A DNA stretch of 16,803 bases from an uncultured Hyphomicrobiales bacterium (GCA_903916165.1 CAIWVR010000021.1:1-16803), one strand, 5' to 3'. Positions 7,615 through 15,259 are shown, numbered from the stretch's first letter. The notes: generated from the sequence alone by a model not told the origin. Translations and numbers: made by a program.

Positions 7615-8646
7615 ATGCGTGCCAACGGATCAAAGACGGTCTTCGGACTTGCCCTAGGCTGGGTGCTGGCCGTGCTGACGCCGGCGGCTGTCTTTGCGCA
7701 GGAGGCATCTGCCTTCTATGCCGGCAAGACTGTCAGCTTTGTGGTGGGGGTCAGCCCTGGCGGGGGTTATGATCAATATGCGCGCCTGCTCGCACGCCAT
7801 TATGCCCGTTTTGTGCCGGGGGTGCCGACGATCGTCGTGCGCAACATGCCCGGAGCCGGCAGCCTGAGCGCAGTGCTGTATACGCGCGACGTTGCCCCGC
7901 CCGACGGCCTGACGGTGACCACCTTCAATTCCGGTCTTCTCAACGAATCCATCAGCGAGGGCGACAAGGCGAAAGTCCGCTACGACCAGTTTGCATGGGT
8001 CGGTTCGCTGGCGCGCGACCTGCGGGCGTGTCTGGCCTGGAAAACGACGCATCTCCGCTCGCTGGCCGATTTCAACGGCCGCAAGCAGCCCGTGTTCGGC
8101 GGGGCAGGGCCGAACTCCAGCTCTGCCAATAATGTCGCCATGCTGCGCAACCTGTTCGATCTCGATCTGCGCATCATCAGCGCCTATCGCGGCAATACGG
8201 AAATGAACCTGGCCCTCGAGCGCGGTGAGCTGGACGGCGTGTGCATTTCGTGGTCGTCGGTGCCGGAAGACTGGATCAAGAACGACAGGATCAACATCCT
8301 CACCCGCCTGTCGCGCGCGCAGACGCCCGAGCTTCCCGCTTCCGTTCCCTTCATCGGCGATCTCGCGACTTCCCAGGAGCGCCGGGACGTCATCGACATG
8401 CTGCTGCTGTCGGGCGAGATCGGACGTCCCTTTATCGTCTCGAAAAAAGTCGCTGCGGATCGCGTATCCCTTTTGCGCAAGGCTTTCGACGACGCGGCGC
8501 AGGACAGGGGGCTGCTCGCCGAGGCCGAGAAGATCGGCCTGTCGATCACGCCGGTGGGTGGCGCGGAAGCCGAAGGCATCGTCACGAGGCTTTACGCCTA
8601 CCCCGAGATGATCCTCGAAAAAGCGCGGCTCGCCATCAAGGAATGA
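7615..8646 (+). CDS. Tripartite tricarboxylate transporter-type substrate-binding protein (TctC/Bug-like), copy 1
   Basis: This 343-residue periplasmic binding protein has a signal peptide (residues 1-28, cleavage likely after VFA before QE). The mature part begins FYAGKTVSFVVG and carries GGGYDQYARLLARHY and the family's NMPGAGS loop (78-84), which lines the carboxylate pocket in Bug proteins. ATG at 7615 is chosen over the in-frame GTG at 7552 because AGGTGA stands 5 nt before it and it starts a proper signal peptide. The amidohydrolase begins 50 nt downstream and is probably in the same transcript. No TctA/TctB membrane genes are nearby. The ligand is unknown; mono- or dicarboxylic acids are usual. 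Confidence 0.85.
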   Translation: MRANGSKTVFGLALGWVLAVLTPAAVFAQEASAFYAGKTVSFVVGVSPGGGYDQYARLLARHYARFVPGVPTIVVRNMPGAGSLSAVLYTRDVAPPDGLTVTTFNSGLLNESISEGDKAKVRYDQFAWVGSLARDLRACLAWKTTHLRSLADFNGRKQPVFGGAGPNSSSANNVAMLRNLFDLDLRIISAYRGNTEMNLALERGELDGVCISWSSVPEDWIKNDRINILTRLSRAQTPELPASVPFIGDLATSQERRDVIDMLLLSGEIGRPFIVSKKVAADRVSLLRKAFDDAAQDRGLLAEAEKIGLSITPVGGAEAEGIVTRLYAYPEMILEKARLAIKE

Positions 8647-8696
8647 GCTCAATCATGCGTCCCCCGGGCGCCACATCATTCATTTGGGAGAAACAC

Positions 8697-9605
8697 ATGT
8701 CGCCCTCGAAACTGCCGGTCAGCCTCGGCCCCGATCCCAACACGCGGGCTCCGCATTACACGCTGCCGCCCGGTGCCTGTGATACGCATGCGCATATTTT
8801 CGGTCCGCCCGATCTCTATCCCTATGCCGACTCGCGTCGCTATACCCCACCGGCTGCGCCACTCGAGCATTATCTTGGCATGCAGAAGATCACCGGACTG
8901 AGCCGTTCCGTTTTCGTGACGCCGCAGGCGCATGGACACGACAATCGCGTGATCCTCGATGGCATCGCGGCCATGGGCGACAATGCACGCGGGATCGCCA
9001 ACATCGACCCGAGCTTCGACGATCGCGCGCTCGAAGTCTTGCAGGCGGGCGGCATTCGCGGTGCCCGCTTCCACCTGATGGACGACCGGCCCGGCAGCGA
9101 GGAATATCTCACCGCCCATTTGCCCGCGTTGCTGAAACGCGACTGGGTGCTCGATCTGCATCTCGACCCGAAGGATCTCATCCACCACGAGCGCTACATC
9201 CGCGCCCTGCCGACGGTGACGATCATTGACCATATGGCGCGGGTGCGGGCCCGCGACGGGGTACAGCAACCGGCGTTTCAGCTGCTGCTCGACATCGTCA
9301 AGGATGACCGGTTCTGGATCAAGCTCTGCAGCTTCGACAAGATCAGCGCGACCCCGAAGGCGCATGTCGAGGGTGCCCTGCCGTTCATGGACATGGTCCC
9401 CTTTGCGCAGGCCGTGCTGGCTGTGGCACCTGATCGCGTGATCTGGGGAACGGATTGGCCACATGGCAATACGTTCACGCCCGGGCGTACCCCCAATGAG
9501 GGCGATCTGCTGGATCTCCTCGCGGTCATCGCGCCCGATGAGGTGTTGCGCAACAAGGTGCTGGTGGACAATCCGGCACGTTTGTTTGGCTTTCCACCAG
9601 CCTGA
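8697..9605 (+). CDS. LigI-like amidohydrolase (2-pyrone-4,6-dicarboxylate hydrolase family)
   Basis: This complete 302-residue TIM-barrel amidohydrolase resembles 2-pyrone-4,6-dicarboxylate lactonase (LigI) and its many relatives that open lactone or amide bonds. Seen are CDTHAHIFGP with the metal-type His31 and His33, a YTPP segment (49-52), VTPQAHGHDNRVILDGIA (74-91), IDHM with His179, and the catalytic Asp253 in WGTDWPHGN. The C-terminal VDNPARLFGF helix is typical. ATG at 8697 has GGGAGA 5 nt upstream; longer upstream reading frame is out-of-frame overlap with the binding-protein gene. Pairing with a carboxylate-binding protein suggests a lactone or carboxylated substrate. The true substrate is unproven. 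Confidence 0.85.
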   Translation: MSPSKLPVSLGPDPNTRAPHYTLPPGACDTHAHIFGPPDLYPYADSRRYTPPAAPLEHYLGMQKITGLSRSVFVTPQAHGHDNRVILDGIAAMGDNARGIANIDPSFDDRALEVLQAGGIRGARFHLMDDRPGSEEYLTAHLPALLKRDWVLDLHLDPKDLIHHERYIRALPTVTIIDHMARVRARDGVQQPAFQLLLDIVKDDRFWIKLCSFDKISATPKAHVEGALPFMDMVPFAQAVLAVAPDRVIWGTDWPHGNTFTPGRTPNEGDLLDLLAVIAPDEVLRNKVLVDNPARLFGFPPA

Positions 9606-9646
9606 GCCAAGCCCGGTCATGCGGGGCAGGGGCAGACTTGCGGTGC

Positions 9647-9669
9647 CGGGCCGTACGCATTCTGGCCCG
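9647..9669 (+). terminator. Possible weak terminator after the amidohydrolase
   Basis: CGGGCC and GGCCCG form a 6-bp stem with an 11-nt loop, followed by ATTTACAG and not a T-run. The rest of the gap up to the L,D-transpeptidase (9606-9823) holds no recognisable gene; a good promoter was not found. Confidence 0.25.
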
Positions 9670-9823
9670 ATTTACAGTCTATAGTTCTATTTGCTGATTC
9701 TCGCCCGCTTGAAGCGTGCAAAAATGGCATATTGACCGGATCTTCGTCCGCGGGTGCACGTGCACACCGCAGATGGGAACCGGGGCCATGTGGCGGGGAT
9801 TGTGGAATGGGCAGGAGGTCGCG

Positions 9824-10420
9824 ATGCGTCATGTTCGAAAGTCTGTGTTCATTGTCGCGGCTATGGTCGCGTTCACATTATCGGCCGGTGCCGCGCGTGC
9901 TGAATTGCTGATCAGGGTTGATCAATCGACCCAGCGCATGGTCGTTGCGGTGGATGGTGCGCTTCTCCATGAATGGCCGGTCTCGACCGGCCGGCCGGGG
10001 TTCGAGACACCGACCGGTGCCTTTCGGCCCAATCGCATGGATGCAGATCATTATTCGCAGGAATATGATCAGGCCCCAATGCCTTACGCCGTCTTCTTCG
10101 ATCTGAAGGGTCACGCGATCCACGGCAGTTTCGAGCCCATAGGCCGGCCGGCGGCGTCACATGGCTGCGTGCGGCTCGAGCCAGCCAATGCAGCAAAACT
10201 TTTCGCGCTCATCGCGCAGCAGAAGATGGCGAACACGCGGGTTGAGATCAGCGGCGACGTGAAAGTGGCTTTGCAGAATTTCAAGGCGACTGTGTCCGCC
10301 AGAGGCTCGGGCAAGCCGGTCCGCGTGCCAAATGGCGAAGTGCAGGTCTTGGGACCTGACGGGTCGCAGCTGACCCTGAGTGCACGCGCGTCACGGAACT
10401 TGCTGTATGGACTTTACTAG
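9824..10420 (+). CDS. L,D-transpeptidase (YkuD domain), secreted
   Basis: This 198-residue periplasmic protein has a signal peptide (1-26, ARA before ELL). The YkuD catalytic block is complete: AIHGSFEPIGRPAASHGCVRL, with His100, His113 and nucleophile Cys115. Such enzymes form 3-3 peptidoglycan crosslinks or attach outer-membrane proteins to the wall. The protein is short and has no LysM or other wall-binding domain. ATG at 9824 follows a perfect AGGAGG by 5 nt; an in-frame ATG at 9716 lacks this. The lytic transglycosylase starts 31 nt downstream, so the two probably form an operon. Confidence 0.9.
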   Translation: MRHVRKSVFIVAAMVAFTLSAGAARAELLIRVDQSTQRMVVAVDGALLHEWPVSTGRPGFETPTGAFRPNRMDADHYSQEYDQAPMPYAVFFDLKGHAIHGSFEPIGRPAASHGCVRLEPANAAKLFALIAQQKMANTRVEISGDVKVALQNFKATVSARGSGKPVRVPNGEVQVLGPDGSQLTLSARASRNLLYGLY

Positions 10421-10451
10421 GCGAACTCGTTTCGGAATGGGACACAAGCCA

Positions 10452-11264
10452 ATGAACATGTTTCGCGTGCTGGCGGCTCTTTTCATGGCGTTTCTGTCAT
10501 CGGTGATGCTCGCTGGCCAGGGCTTCGCGGCCTCCTGTGGCAATACATCAGCCGGTTTCGAGGACTGGAAGCGCGCCTTTTCAAGTGAGGCGCGGGCGCG
10601 TGGCGTCGGCCAGGCCGGGGTCGCGGCGCTGATGACCACGAGCTATGCCCATCCCACCATTTCCGCTGACCGTGGCCAGAAAAGCTTCAAACTGTCGCTT
10701 GAGGAGTTTCTGGCCAAGCGCGGCGGCTCCGTGATCGTGTCGCGCGGGCGCGTACTCAAACGCAGCAGTGCAGCCCTGTTTGCCTCCATCGAGCAGCGCT
10801 ATGGCGTCCCCGCCGGTCCGCTGCTGGCGATCTGGGGCATGGAAACGGGTTTTGGTCGCACGCGGGGCAATCAGAACGCCCTGTCGGCTGTCGCGACACT
10901 CGCTTTTGACTGCCGCAGAAGCGAATTCTTCACCGACCAGCTCAATGCCGCCCTGAGCCTCGTGGATCGAGGCATCCTGTCTGCCACCTCGCAAGGTTCG
11001 ATGCATGGTGAAATCGGACACACGCAGTTCCTTCCGAAGAGTGTGCTGCTCTATGCCAACGGCAGTCTCGACGATGCCGACACGGCGCTGGTGGCCACCG
11101 CCAATTTCCTGAAGGCAAATGGTTGGCGCCCGCAGACGGGCTATCAGCCGGGCGAACCAAATTTCACGGCCATCCAGGCGTGGAATGCGGCGAGCGTCTA
11201 CCAGCGCGCGATTGCGGTGCTCGGCCGACAGATTGATGGAAACGGTGCCTCGACGCTCGATTGA
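10452..11264 (+). CDS. Lytic murein transglycosylase (MltB-like, SLT_2)
   Basis: This secreted enzyme of 270 residues from the chosen start cleaves the glycan strand with 1,6-anhydro product. The catalytic Glu131 sits in IWGMETGFGRTRGN, and the second motif GEIGHTQFLPKSVLLYA (about 186-202) is the family's G-x-x-G-x-x-QF-P block. LKANGW and AIQAWNAASVYQRAIAVL complete the domain. A signal peptide runs from MNMFRVL to about FAA. There is no C-terminal peptidoglycan-binding domain. Other in-frame ATGs lie at 10407 (overlapping the previous stop) and 10437; 10452 gives the cleanest signal peptide, with GGGA 9 nt upstream. Sequential action with the L,D-transpeptidase is plausible. Confidence 0.87.
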   Translation: MNMFRVLAALFMAFLSSVMLAGQGFAASCGNTSAGFEDWKRAFSSEARARGVGQAGVAALMTTSYAHPTISADRGQKSFKLSLEEFLAKRGGSVIVSRGRVLKRSSAALFASIEQRYGVPAGPLLAIWGMETGFGRTRGNQNALSAVATLAFDCRRSEFFTDQLNAALSLVDRGILSATSQGSMHGEIGHTQFLPKSVLLYANGSLDDADTALVATANFLKANGWRPQTGYQPGEPNFTAIQAWNAASVYQRAIAVLGRQIDGNGASTLD

Positions 11265-11387
11265 GCGGGGCCGCGGGGAATGGCGGCGTTGGTGCCCCTG
11301 CGATAGGCCTTGTCGGCTTCACGTGCCTCTGCAATCATCTTGGTATGGAGCGCGCTTACAGGCTCCAGTCACGGGAGGATCAGAGGC

Positions 11388-11819
11388 ATGGACACACAGC
11401 AGTCTGAAAAACCCTCTTACCAGACGTTCAGCTACGCCAAGCCGGAGCTCAAGCGTGGCAAGGGCATCGTCCAGCTCGCGGGCAGCGACCTCATCCGCGG
11501 TCGCGTGCAGATTGTCAGCGAGGGCGGCGAGAACAACCTTCATTCGCATCGCGGCATGGACGGCTTCTGGTTCGTGCTGAGCGGCAGGGTCACCTTCTAT
11601 GGGCCAGGTGACGTGGTCATCGGCGAGTTCGGCAAGCACGAGGGCATTCTCGTGCCGCGTGGCGCTGAATATTGGTTCGAATCCTCGGGTGACGAGGATC
11701 TCGAACTTCTGCAGATGGCGGCTTTCGAAAAGGGCGTGAAGGTCGAACGCCTCGACGCCGCGCCTCAGAAGCTCGACGTGGCTTCGGTCAAGATCGACGT
11801 GATCACCAGCATTCGTTGA
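11388..11819 (+). CDS. Cupin-domain protein
   Basis: A 143-residue single-domain cupin. Motif 1 has His52 and His54 in ENNLHSHRGMDGFWFVLSG, with Asp58 where Glu is more usual. Motif 2 is GILVPRGAEYWF (86-97), in which the expected His is not obvious. Small cupins of this kind serve as isomerases, decarboxylase-like enzymes or ligand sensors; no reaction can be assigned. ATG at 11388 is preceded by GGGAGG and AGAGG. It stands 58 nt before the second binding-protein gene. The 123-nt gap upstream contains a weak TTGTCG-17-AATCAT promoter candidate (11310-11338). Confidence 0.8.
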   Translation: MDTQQSEKPSYQTFSYAKPELKRGKGIVQLAGSDLIRGRVQIVSEGGENNLHSHRGMDGFWFVLSGRVTFYGPGDVVIGEFGKHEGILVPRGAEYWFESSGDEDLELLQMAAFEKGVKVERLDAAPQKLDVASVKIDVITSIR

Positions 11820-11827
11820 CGATTTGC

Positions 11828-11857
11828 GGGCATCCGGACAAGAAGCCGGAGCCCTTT
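11828..11857 (+). terminator. Possible hairpin between cupin and binding-protein gene 2
   Basis: GGGC + TCCGG (11828-11837, one bulged A) pair with CCGGA + GCCC (11846-11854) around an 8-nt loop, then TTTCT. The short gap means it may attenuate rather than stop transcription. Confidence 0.35.
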
Positions 11858-11877
11858 CTACCCCAAGGGAGGACGCC

Positions 11878-12912
11878 ATGAGGTCTCGCGCCGCATATTT
11901 CTGTGCCATGCTTGCCTGCGCCGGTTGGGCGTCCTCCGTTCGCGCCCAGGGCGCGGTGGATTTCTACAAGGGGCGCACGATCCAGTTCTTCGTCGGCTAC
12001 GAGGCGGGCTCCGGCTACGATCTCTACGCCCGCCTTCTGGCGCGCCATTACGGCGCGCAGATTCCGGGCCATCCGAATGTCATCGTGCAGAACATGCCCG
12101 GCGCCGGATCGATCAAGGCAGCCAATTATCTCTACGAGGTCGCGCCGCGCGACGGCACGCAGATCGGCATGACCGGTCGCGGCACGCCGATGACACCGCT
12201 TCTGGGTGGCAAGGGGGCGACCTTCAAGGATGAGACCTCGTTCACCTGGATCGGCAGCATGAATAATGAGGTGAGCGTCTGCGTCGCATGGGAGGGGTCG
12301 GGCGTGAAGACCATCCAGGACGCGATGGAACGTGAACTGACAACCTCGGCGACCTCGCTCGGCGCTGATGACACGACGGTCTTTCCCTCCGTGCTCAATG
12401 CGATGATTGGCACCAAATTCAAATATATCACCGGCTATCCCGGCGGCGCGGCAATGAATCTCGCGATGGAGCGTGGCGAGGCGCAGGGCCGTTGCGGCTG
12501 GTCGTGGTCGTCGGTGAAGTCGACGCAGCCCGACTGGCTGAAGGACGGCAAGATCACCTTGCTGCTGCAATTGTCGCTGGAGAAACATCCGGATCTGCCC
12601 AATGTCCCGGCGATCATGGATTTCGCCAAGAATGACGAGCAGCGCCGCGTGCTGGAAGTGATTTTCGCGCGGCAGGTGATGGGGCGCCCGGTGCTGGCGC
12701 CACCGCAGATGCCGGCCGAGCGCACGAAAATTCTGCGCCGTGCGTTCGACGCCACGATGACCGATCCGGCTTTCGTGGCCGATGCCGACAAGGGCCAGTG
12801 GGAGATCACGCCCGTGACCGGCGAAGAGATCGAAAAGCTGATGGTGCGGATCTACCATACCCCGCCCGCCGTCATCGAACTGGCGAAACAGGTGACGCCG
12901 CAGCCCCGCTGA
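11878..12912 (+). CDS. Tripartite tricarboxylate transporter-type substrate-binding protein (TctC/Bug-like), copy 2
   Basis: This 344-residue paralogue of the product at 7615-8646 shares the exact strings YARLLARHY and NMPGAGS and the same overall length. A signal peptide covers residues 1-23 (VRA before QGA); there is no lipobox. Near the ligand pocket, GSGYDLYARLLARHY (44-58) and NMPGAGS (72-78) are clear. ATG at 11878 has GGGAGG 5 nt upstream; earlier in-frame starts lack a binding site and would add a non-signal extension. It lies between a cupin and an aspartate-dehydrogenase-like gene, a different setting from copy 1, so the ligands may differ. Confidence 0.85.
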   Translation: MRSRAAYFCAMLACAGWASSVRAQGAVDFYKGRTIQFFVGYEAGSGYDLYARLLARHYGAQIPGHPNVIVQNMPGAGSIKAANYLYEVAPRDGTQIGMTGRGTPMTPLLGGKGATFKDETSFTWIGSMNNEVSVCVAWEGSGVKTIQDAMERELTTSATSLGADDTTVFPSVLNAMIGTKFKYITGYPGGAAMNLAMERGEAQGRCGWSWSSVKSTQPDWLKDGKITLLLQLSLEKHPDLPNVPAIMDFAKNDEQRRVLEVIFARQVMGRPVLAPPQMPAERTKILRRAFDATMTDPAFVADADKGQWEITPVTGEEIEKLMVRIYHTPPAVIELAKQVTPQPR

Positions 12913-12958
12913 GCCGTCACGCCGCTGAGATGGCTTCGGGATTGGCTTGAGGATTGCG

Positions 12959-13010
12959 CCTGCATCGGAAACAATGGCGGCTTGGGCCACCTTTGCCCCG
13001 ATGCAGGAGA
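12959..13010 (+). promoter_or_regulatory. Leader stem covering the AspDH ribosome binding site
   Basis: CCTGCATCGG (12959-12968) is perfectly complementary to CCGATGCAGG (12998-13007). The 3' arm contains the first part of the Shine-Dalgarno AGGAGA (13005-13010). The loop holds a small inner pairing TGGC/GCCA (12975-12978, 12986-12989). A folded transcript would hide the ribosome binding site, consistent with translational control, but no known riboswitch class is recognised. Confidence 0.45.
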
Positions 13011-13020
13011 ACTTCACGAT

Positions 13021-13839
13021 ATGGCGGCTGAACAGAAGACCTTGCGTGTCGCCATCGCCGGACTGGGTGCCGTGGGTCTCAAGCTGGCAGCCGCGCTCCA
13101 TGACGGCGTGCCGGGGTGGAAGCTCGCAGCCGTCTCCGCCAATCATCCCGGTGCCGCGCGGGAGCGGTTGGCGGCGGTGGGCATCGACGTGCCTGTCGTG
13201 GCGATCGCCGATCTGGAGCCGCTGGCCGATCTCGTGGTCGAATGCGCACCGGCCGCGCTTCTGTCGGCCATTGCGCGGCCGTTTCTGGCAAAGGGCAAGC
13301 CGGTCCTGGTGCTGAGCGCCGGCGCGCTGCTCGCCAATATGGATCTCATCGATCTGGCGCGCGTGACGGGCGGGCAGGTGATCGTGCCCACCGGTGCCTT
13401 GATCGGGCTTGACGCCGTGACAGCCGCTGCGGAAGGCCGGATCGAGTCGGTGCGCATGATCACGCGCAAGCCGGTGGCCGGTCTCGTCGGCGCGCCCTAC
13501 CTCGTCCAGAACAATATTGACATCGAGTCGATCACGGAGCCGCTGCGGATTTTTGCCGGCTCGCCGCGTGAGGCGGCGGTCGGTTTTCCGGCCAATCTGA
13601 ATGTGGCGGTGGCGCTCGGGCTGGCCGGCATCGGGGTCGACGAGACGCAGCTCGAAATCTGGGCGGATCCGTCACTGACGCGCAACATGCACACGATTGA
13701 GGTCGTCGCAGATTGCGCGTCCTTCTCGATGACCATCGCCAATGTGCCCAGTGAAAACCCGAAGACCGGCGCGATCACCGCGCTCTCGGTCCTCGCGTGC
13801 CTGCGCAAGATGGGTGCGCCGCTGCGGGTCGGGACCTGA
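13021..13839 (+). CDS. L-aspartate dehydrogenase-like protein
   Basis: This 272-residue protein belongs to the AspDH (NadX, DUF108) family, which interconverts aspartate with iminoaspartate/oxaloacetate and ammonia using NAD(P). A Rossmann motif GLGAVG occurs at 14-19. Other family blocks are VPTGALIGLDAV (122-133), VGFPANLNVAVALGLAG (187-203), His224 in NMHTIEV (the usual active-site His), and NVPSENPKTGAITALSVLACLR (241-262). ATG at 13021 has AGGAGA 10 nt upstream inside a predicted stem. There is no nadA or nadC beside it, so a catabolic role or a different amine/keto substrate is as likely as NAD synthesis. The gene ends with TGATAG, 3 nt from the convergent fpr stop. Confidence 0.87.
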   Translation: MAAEQKTLRVAIAGLGAVGLKLAAALHDGVPGWKLAAVSANHPGAARERLAAVGIDVPVVAIADLEPLADLVVECAPAALLSAIARPFLAKGKPVLVLSAGALLANMDLIDLARVTGGQVIVPTGALIGLDAVTAAAEGRIESVRMITRKPVAGLVGAPYLVQNNIDIESITEPLRIFAGSPREAAVGFPANLNVAVALGLAGIGVDETQLEIWADPSLTRNMHTIEVVADCASFSMTIANVPSENPKTGAITALSVLACLRKMGAPLRVGT

Positions 13840-13842
13840 TAG

Positions 13843-14616
13843 CTACTTCTCGACGAACGCCCGCTCGAACACATAGGCACCGGGGCGGGCGTTGCTGCCC
13901 TCGGCAAAGCCCAGGCCATCGAACATTTTGCGCAGGTCGGCCAGCATGTCGGGATTGCCGCAGATCATCGCCCGGTCGGTTTGGGGATCGAGCGGTGGCT
14001 GGTGCGTGTCGGCGAAAAATTGCCCGTTCACAAGAGCGTCGGTCACGCGCCCCTGATGGCGGGACTCGCCGCGCGTCGTCATCGGGTAATAGATCAGTTT
14101 CTCGCGCGCCGCCTCGCCGAAGAATTCGCTGTCGAGGATGTCGCGCACCAGCGCCTGACCATAGGCCAGTTCCGCCGTCTCGCGGCAGCCGTGCATGAGC
14201 ACGATGGCTTCATAGGCGTCATAGATATCCAGATCGCGCAGGATGCTGGCGAAGGGCGCGAGCCCCGTGCCGGTCGACAGCAGGAACAGGCGCTTGCCGG
14301 GCGTGAGGTTCGAGTGCACCAGCGTGCCGGTCGGCTTGTGGCCGATCAGCACCTTGTCGCCGGGCTTGATGTGCTGGAGACGCGAGGTCAGCGCGCCGTG
14401 CGGCACCTTGATCGAATAGAACTCGAGATGGTCTTCGTAATTCGGGCTCGCGAAACTATAGGCGCGCAGAAGGGGGCGACCGTCGACTTCAAGCCCGATC
14501 ATGGCGAACTGGCCATTGTCGAAACGCAGCGAGGCGCTGCGCGAGGTGCGGAAGCTGAACAATGTGTCCGTCCATTGGTGAACCTGCAGCACGTCTTCGT
14601 GGTCAAAAGCAGCCAT
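13843..14616 (-). CDS. fpr: Ferredoxin/flavodoxin-NADP(+) reductase
   Basis: This 257-residue FAD enzyme exchanges electrons between NADPH and ferredoxin or flavodoxin. FAD binding uses RPLLRAYSFAS (47-57), with Arg51-x-Tyr-Ser; IKVP and GALTSRLQ follow. The NADP domain has STGTGLAPFASI (114-125) and MICGNPDML (217-225). The C-terminus AYVFERAFVEK is typical of the bacterial (rhizobial) Fpr class. ATG at 14616 gives the standard family length; an upstream in-frame start at 14694 would add an atypical extension. GAGG stands about 12 nt upstream. The leader holds a perfect inverted repeat (14638-14658). The gene abuts AspDH tail to tail with no room for a terminator. Confidence 0.94.
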   Translation of the reverse strand: MAAFDHEDVLQVHQWTDTLFSFRTSRSASLRFDNGQFAMIGLEVDGRPLLRAYSFASPNYEDHLEFYSIKVPHGALTSRLQHIKPGDKVLIGHKPTGTLVHSNLTPGKRLFLLSTGTGLAPFASILRDLDIYDAYEAIVLMHGCRETAELAYGQALVRDILDSEFFGEAAREKLIYYPMTTRGESRHQGRVTDALVNGQFFADTHQPPLDPQTDRAMICGNPDMLADLRKMFDGLGFAEGSNARPGAYVFERAFVEK

Positions 14617-14637
14617 AATTTGAAAAAACCTCGCGGG

Positions 14638-14658
14638 GACGTACGAGGCGCGTACGTC
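14638..14658. promoter_or_regulatory. Perfect inverted repeat in the fpr leader
   Basis: GACGTACG and CGTACGTC flank a 5-nt spacer, 22-42 nt upstream of the fpr ATG. It could be an operator for a dimeric regulator or a leader hairpin. The regulator is unknown; redox-responsive control would suit fpr, but that is inference. Confidence 0.4.
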
Positions 14659-14911
14659 ACTGGCGGAGAAAGGGGGTGAGTTGCGGCAGATCAATACGTC
14701 AGCGCTGCCGCAATGTCATCCGTGACCCGGCGGCACGCGCAGCCTGTTTCTTCCAAACACAAAGAGCTTTGGAGAAGGTTGTTCTTGTGATCGCCGCACG
14801 GAGCCTTTCTGACGTCTCGCATGGCTGCCAGTCCTCAGGCTCTTGACTTGCCGCGTGCCAGACCGATGCTGGACGTCAGCGCACAGCAGGGGCGCAGTCC
14901 GGGGGATGAGT

Positions 14912-15211
14912 ATGTCGCGATATATGTTGCTGATGCTGGGTTTCGTCGTTGTTACAACGCCTGTGCGTGCGCAGGAGGGCGACGTCGAGGCAGGTGCGGC
15001 TGTCTATGAGGAAAATTGCGCGATATGCCATGGCGAAAAGCTGCGGGCCACAGGCGCCGCGCCCGACCTGAAGGGGCTGGGTGCCGATCAGCGCGCGAAG
15101 TTCGACATGCTGGTCAGCCAGGGCAAGGGGCAGATGCCGTCCTGGGAGGGCATTCTCTCGGACGACGACAAGGCGGCGGTCTGGGCCTATATCCGCTCGC
15201 GCGCGCGGTAG
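14912..15211 (+). CDS. Small periplasmic class I cytochrome c
   Basis: This 99-residue protein has a signal peptide (1-20, PVRA before QEGD) and one haem site, CAICHG (Cys36, Cys39, His40). The likely sixth ligand is Met75 in QMPSW. Such cytochromes pass electrons from periplasmic dehydrogenases to the oxidase. ATG at 14912 has GGGGGA about 5 nt upstream and begins a clean signal peptide; in-frame ATGs at 14906 and 14843 are less well placed. A weak promoter-like pair TTGACT-16-GATGCT lies at 14843-14870. The 295-nt gap back to the fpr start (14617-14911) otherwise shows only the fpr leader. It converges on the PQQ dehydrogenase and shares its terminator. Confidence 0.88.
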   Translation: MSRYMLLMLGFVVVTTPVRAQEGDVEAGAAVYEENCAICHGEKLRATGAAPDLKGLGADQRAKFDMLVSQGKGQMPSWEGILSDDDKAAVWAYIRSRAR

Positions 15212-15219
15212 GAACGACA

Positions 15220-15247
15220 AAGGCCGGCGCTCGGGAGCGCCGGCCTT
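15220..15247. terminator. Bidirectional terminator between cytochrome c and PQQ dehydrogenase
   Basis: A perfect 13-bp stem AAGGCCGGCGCTC / GAGCGCCGGCCTT with a minimal loop lies 8 nt after the cytochrome stop and 12 nt after the stop of the opposing gene. A's on one side and T's on the other allow it to serve both strands. Confidence 0.85.
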
Positions 15248-15259
15248 CCTGCATGGGTG

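Noticed and set aside
7654..9620. Minus-strand frames of 332 and 314 residues
   Set aside because: They lie opposite the first binding protein and the amidohydrolase, whose motifs are unambiguous; these are codon-bias shadows.
11803..13146. 447-residue minus-strand open frame
   Set aside because: It mirrors the second binding-protein gene, which has a signal peptide, family motifs and a strong ribosome binding site; the antisense product is rich in His/Arg and has no domain.
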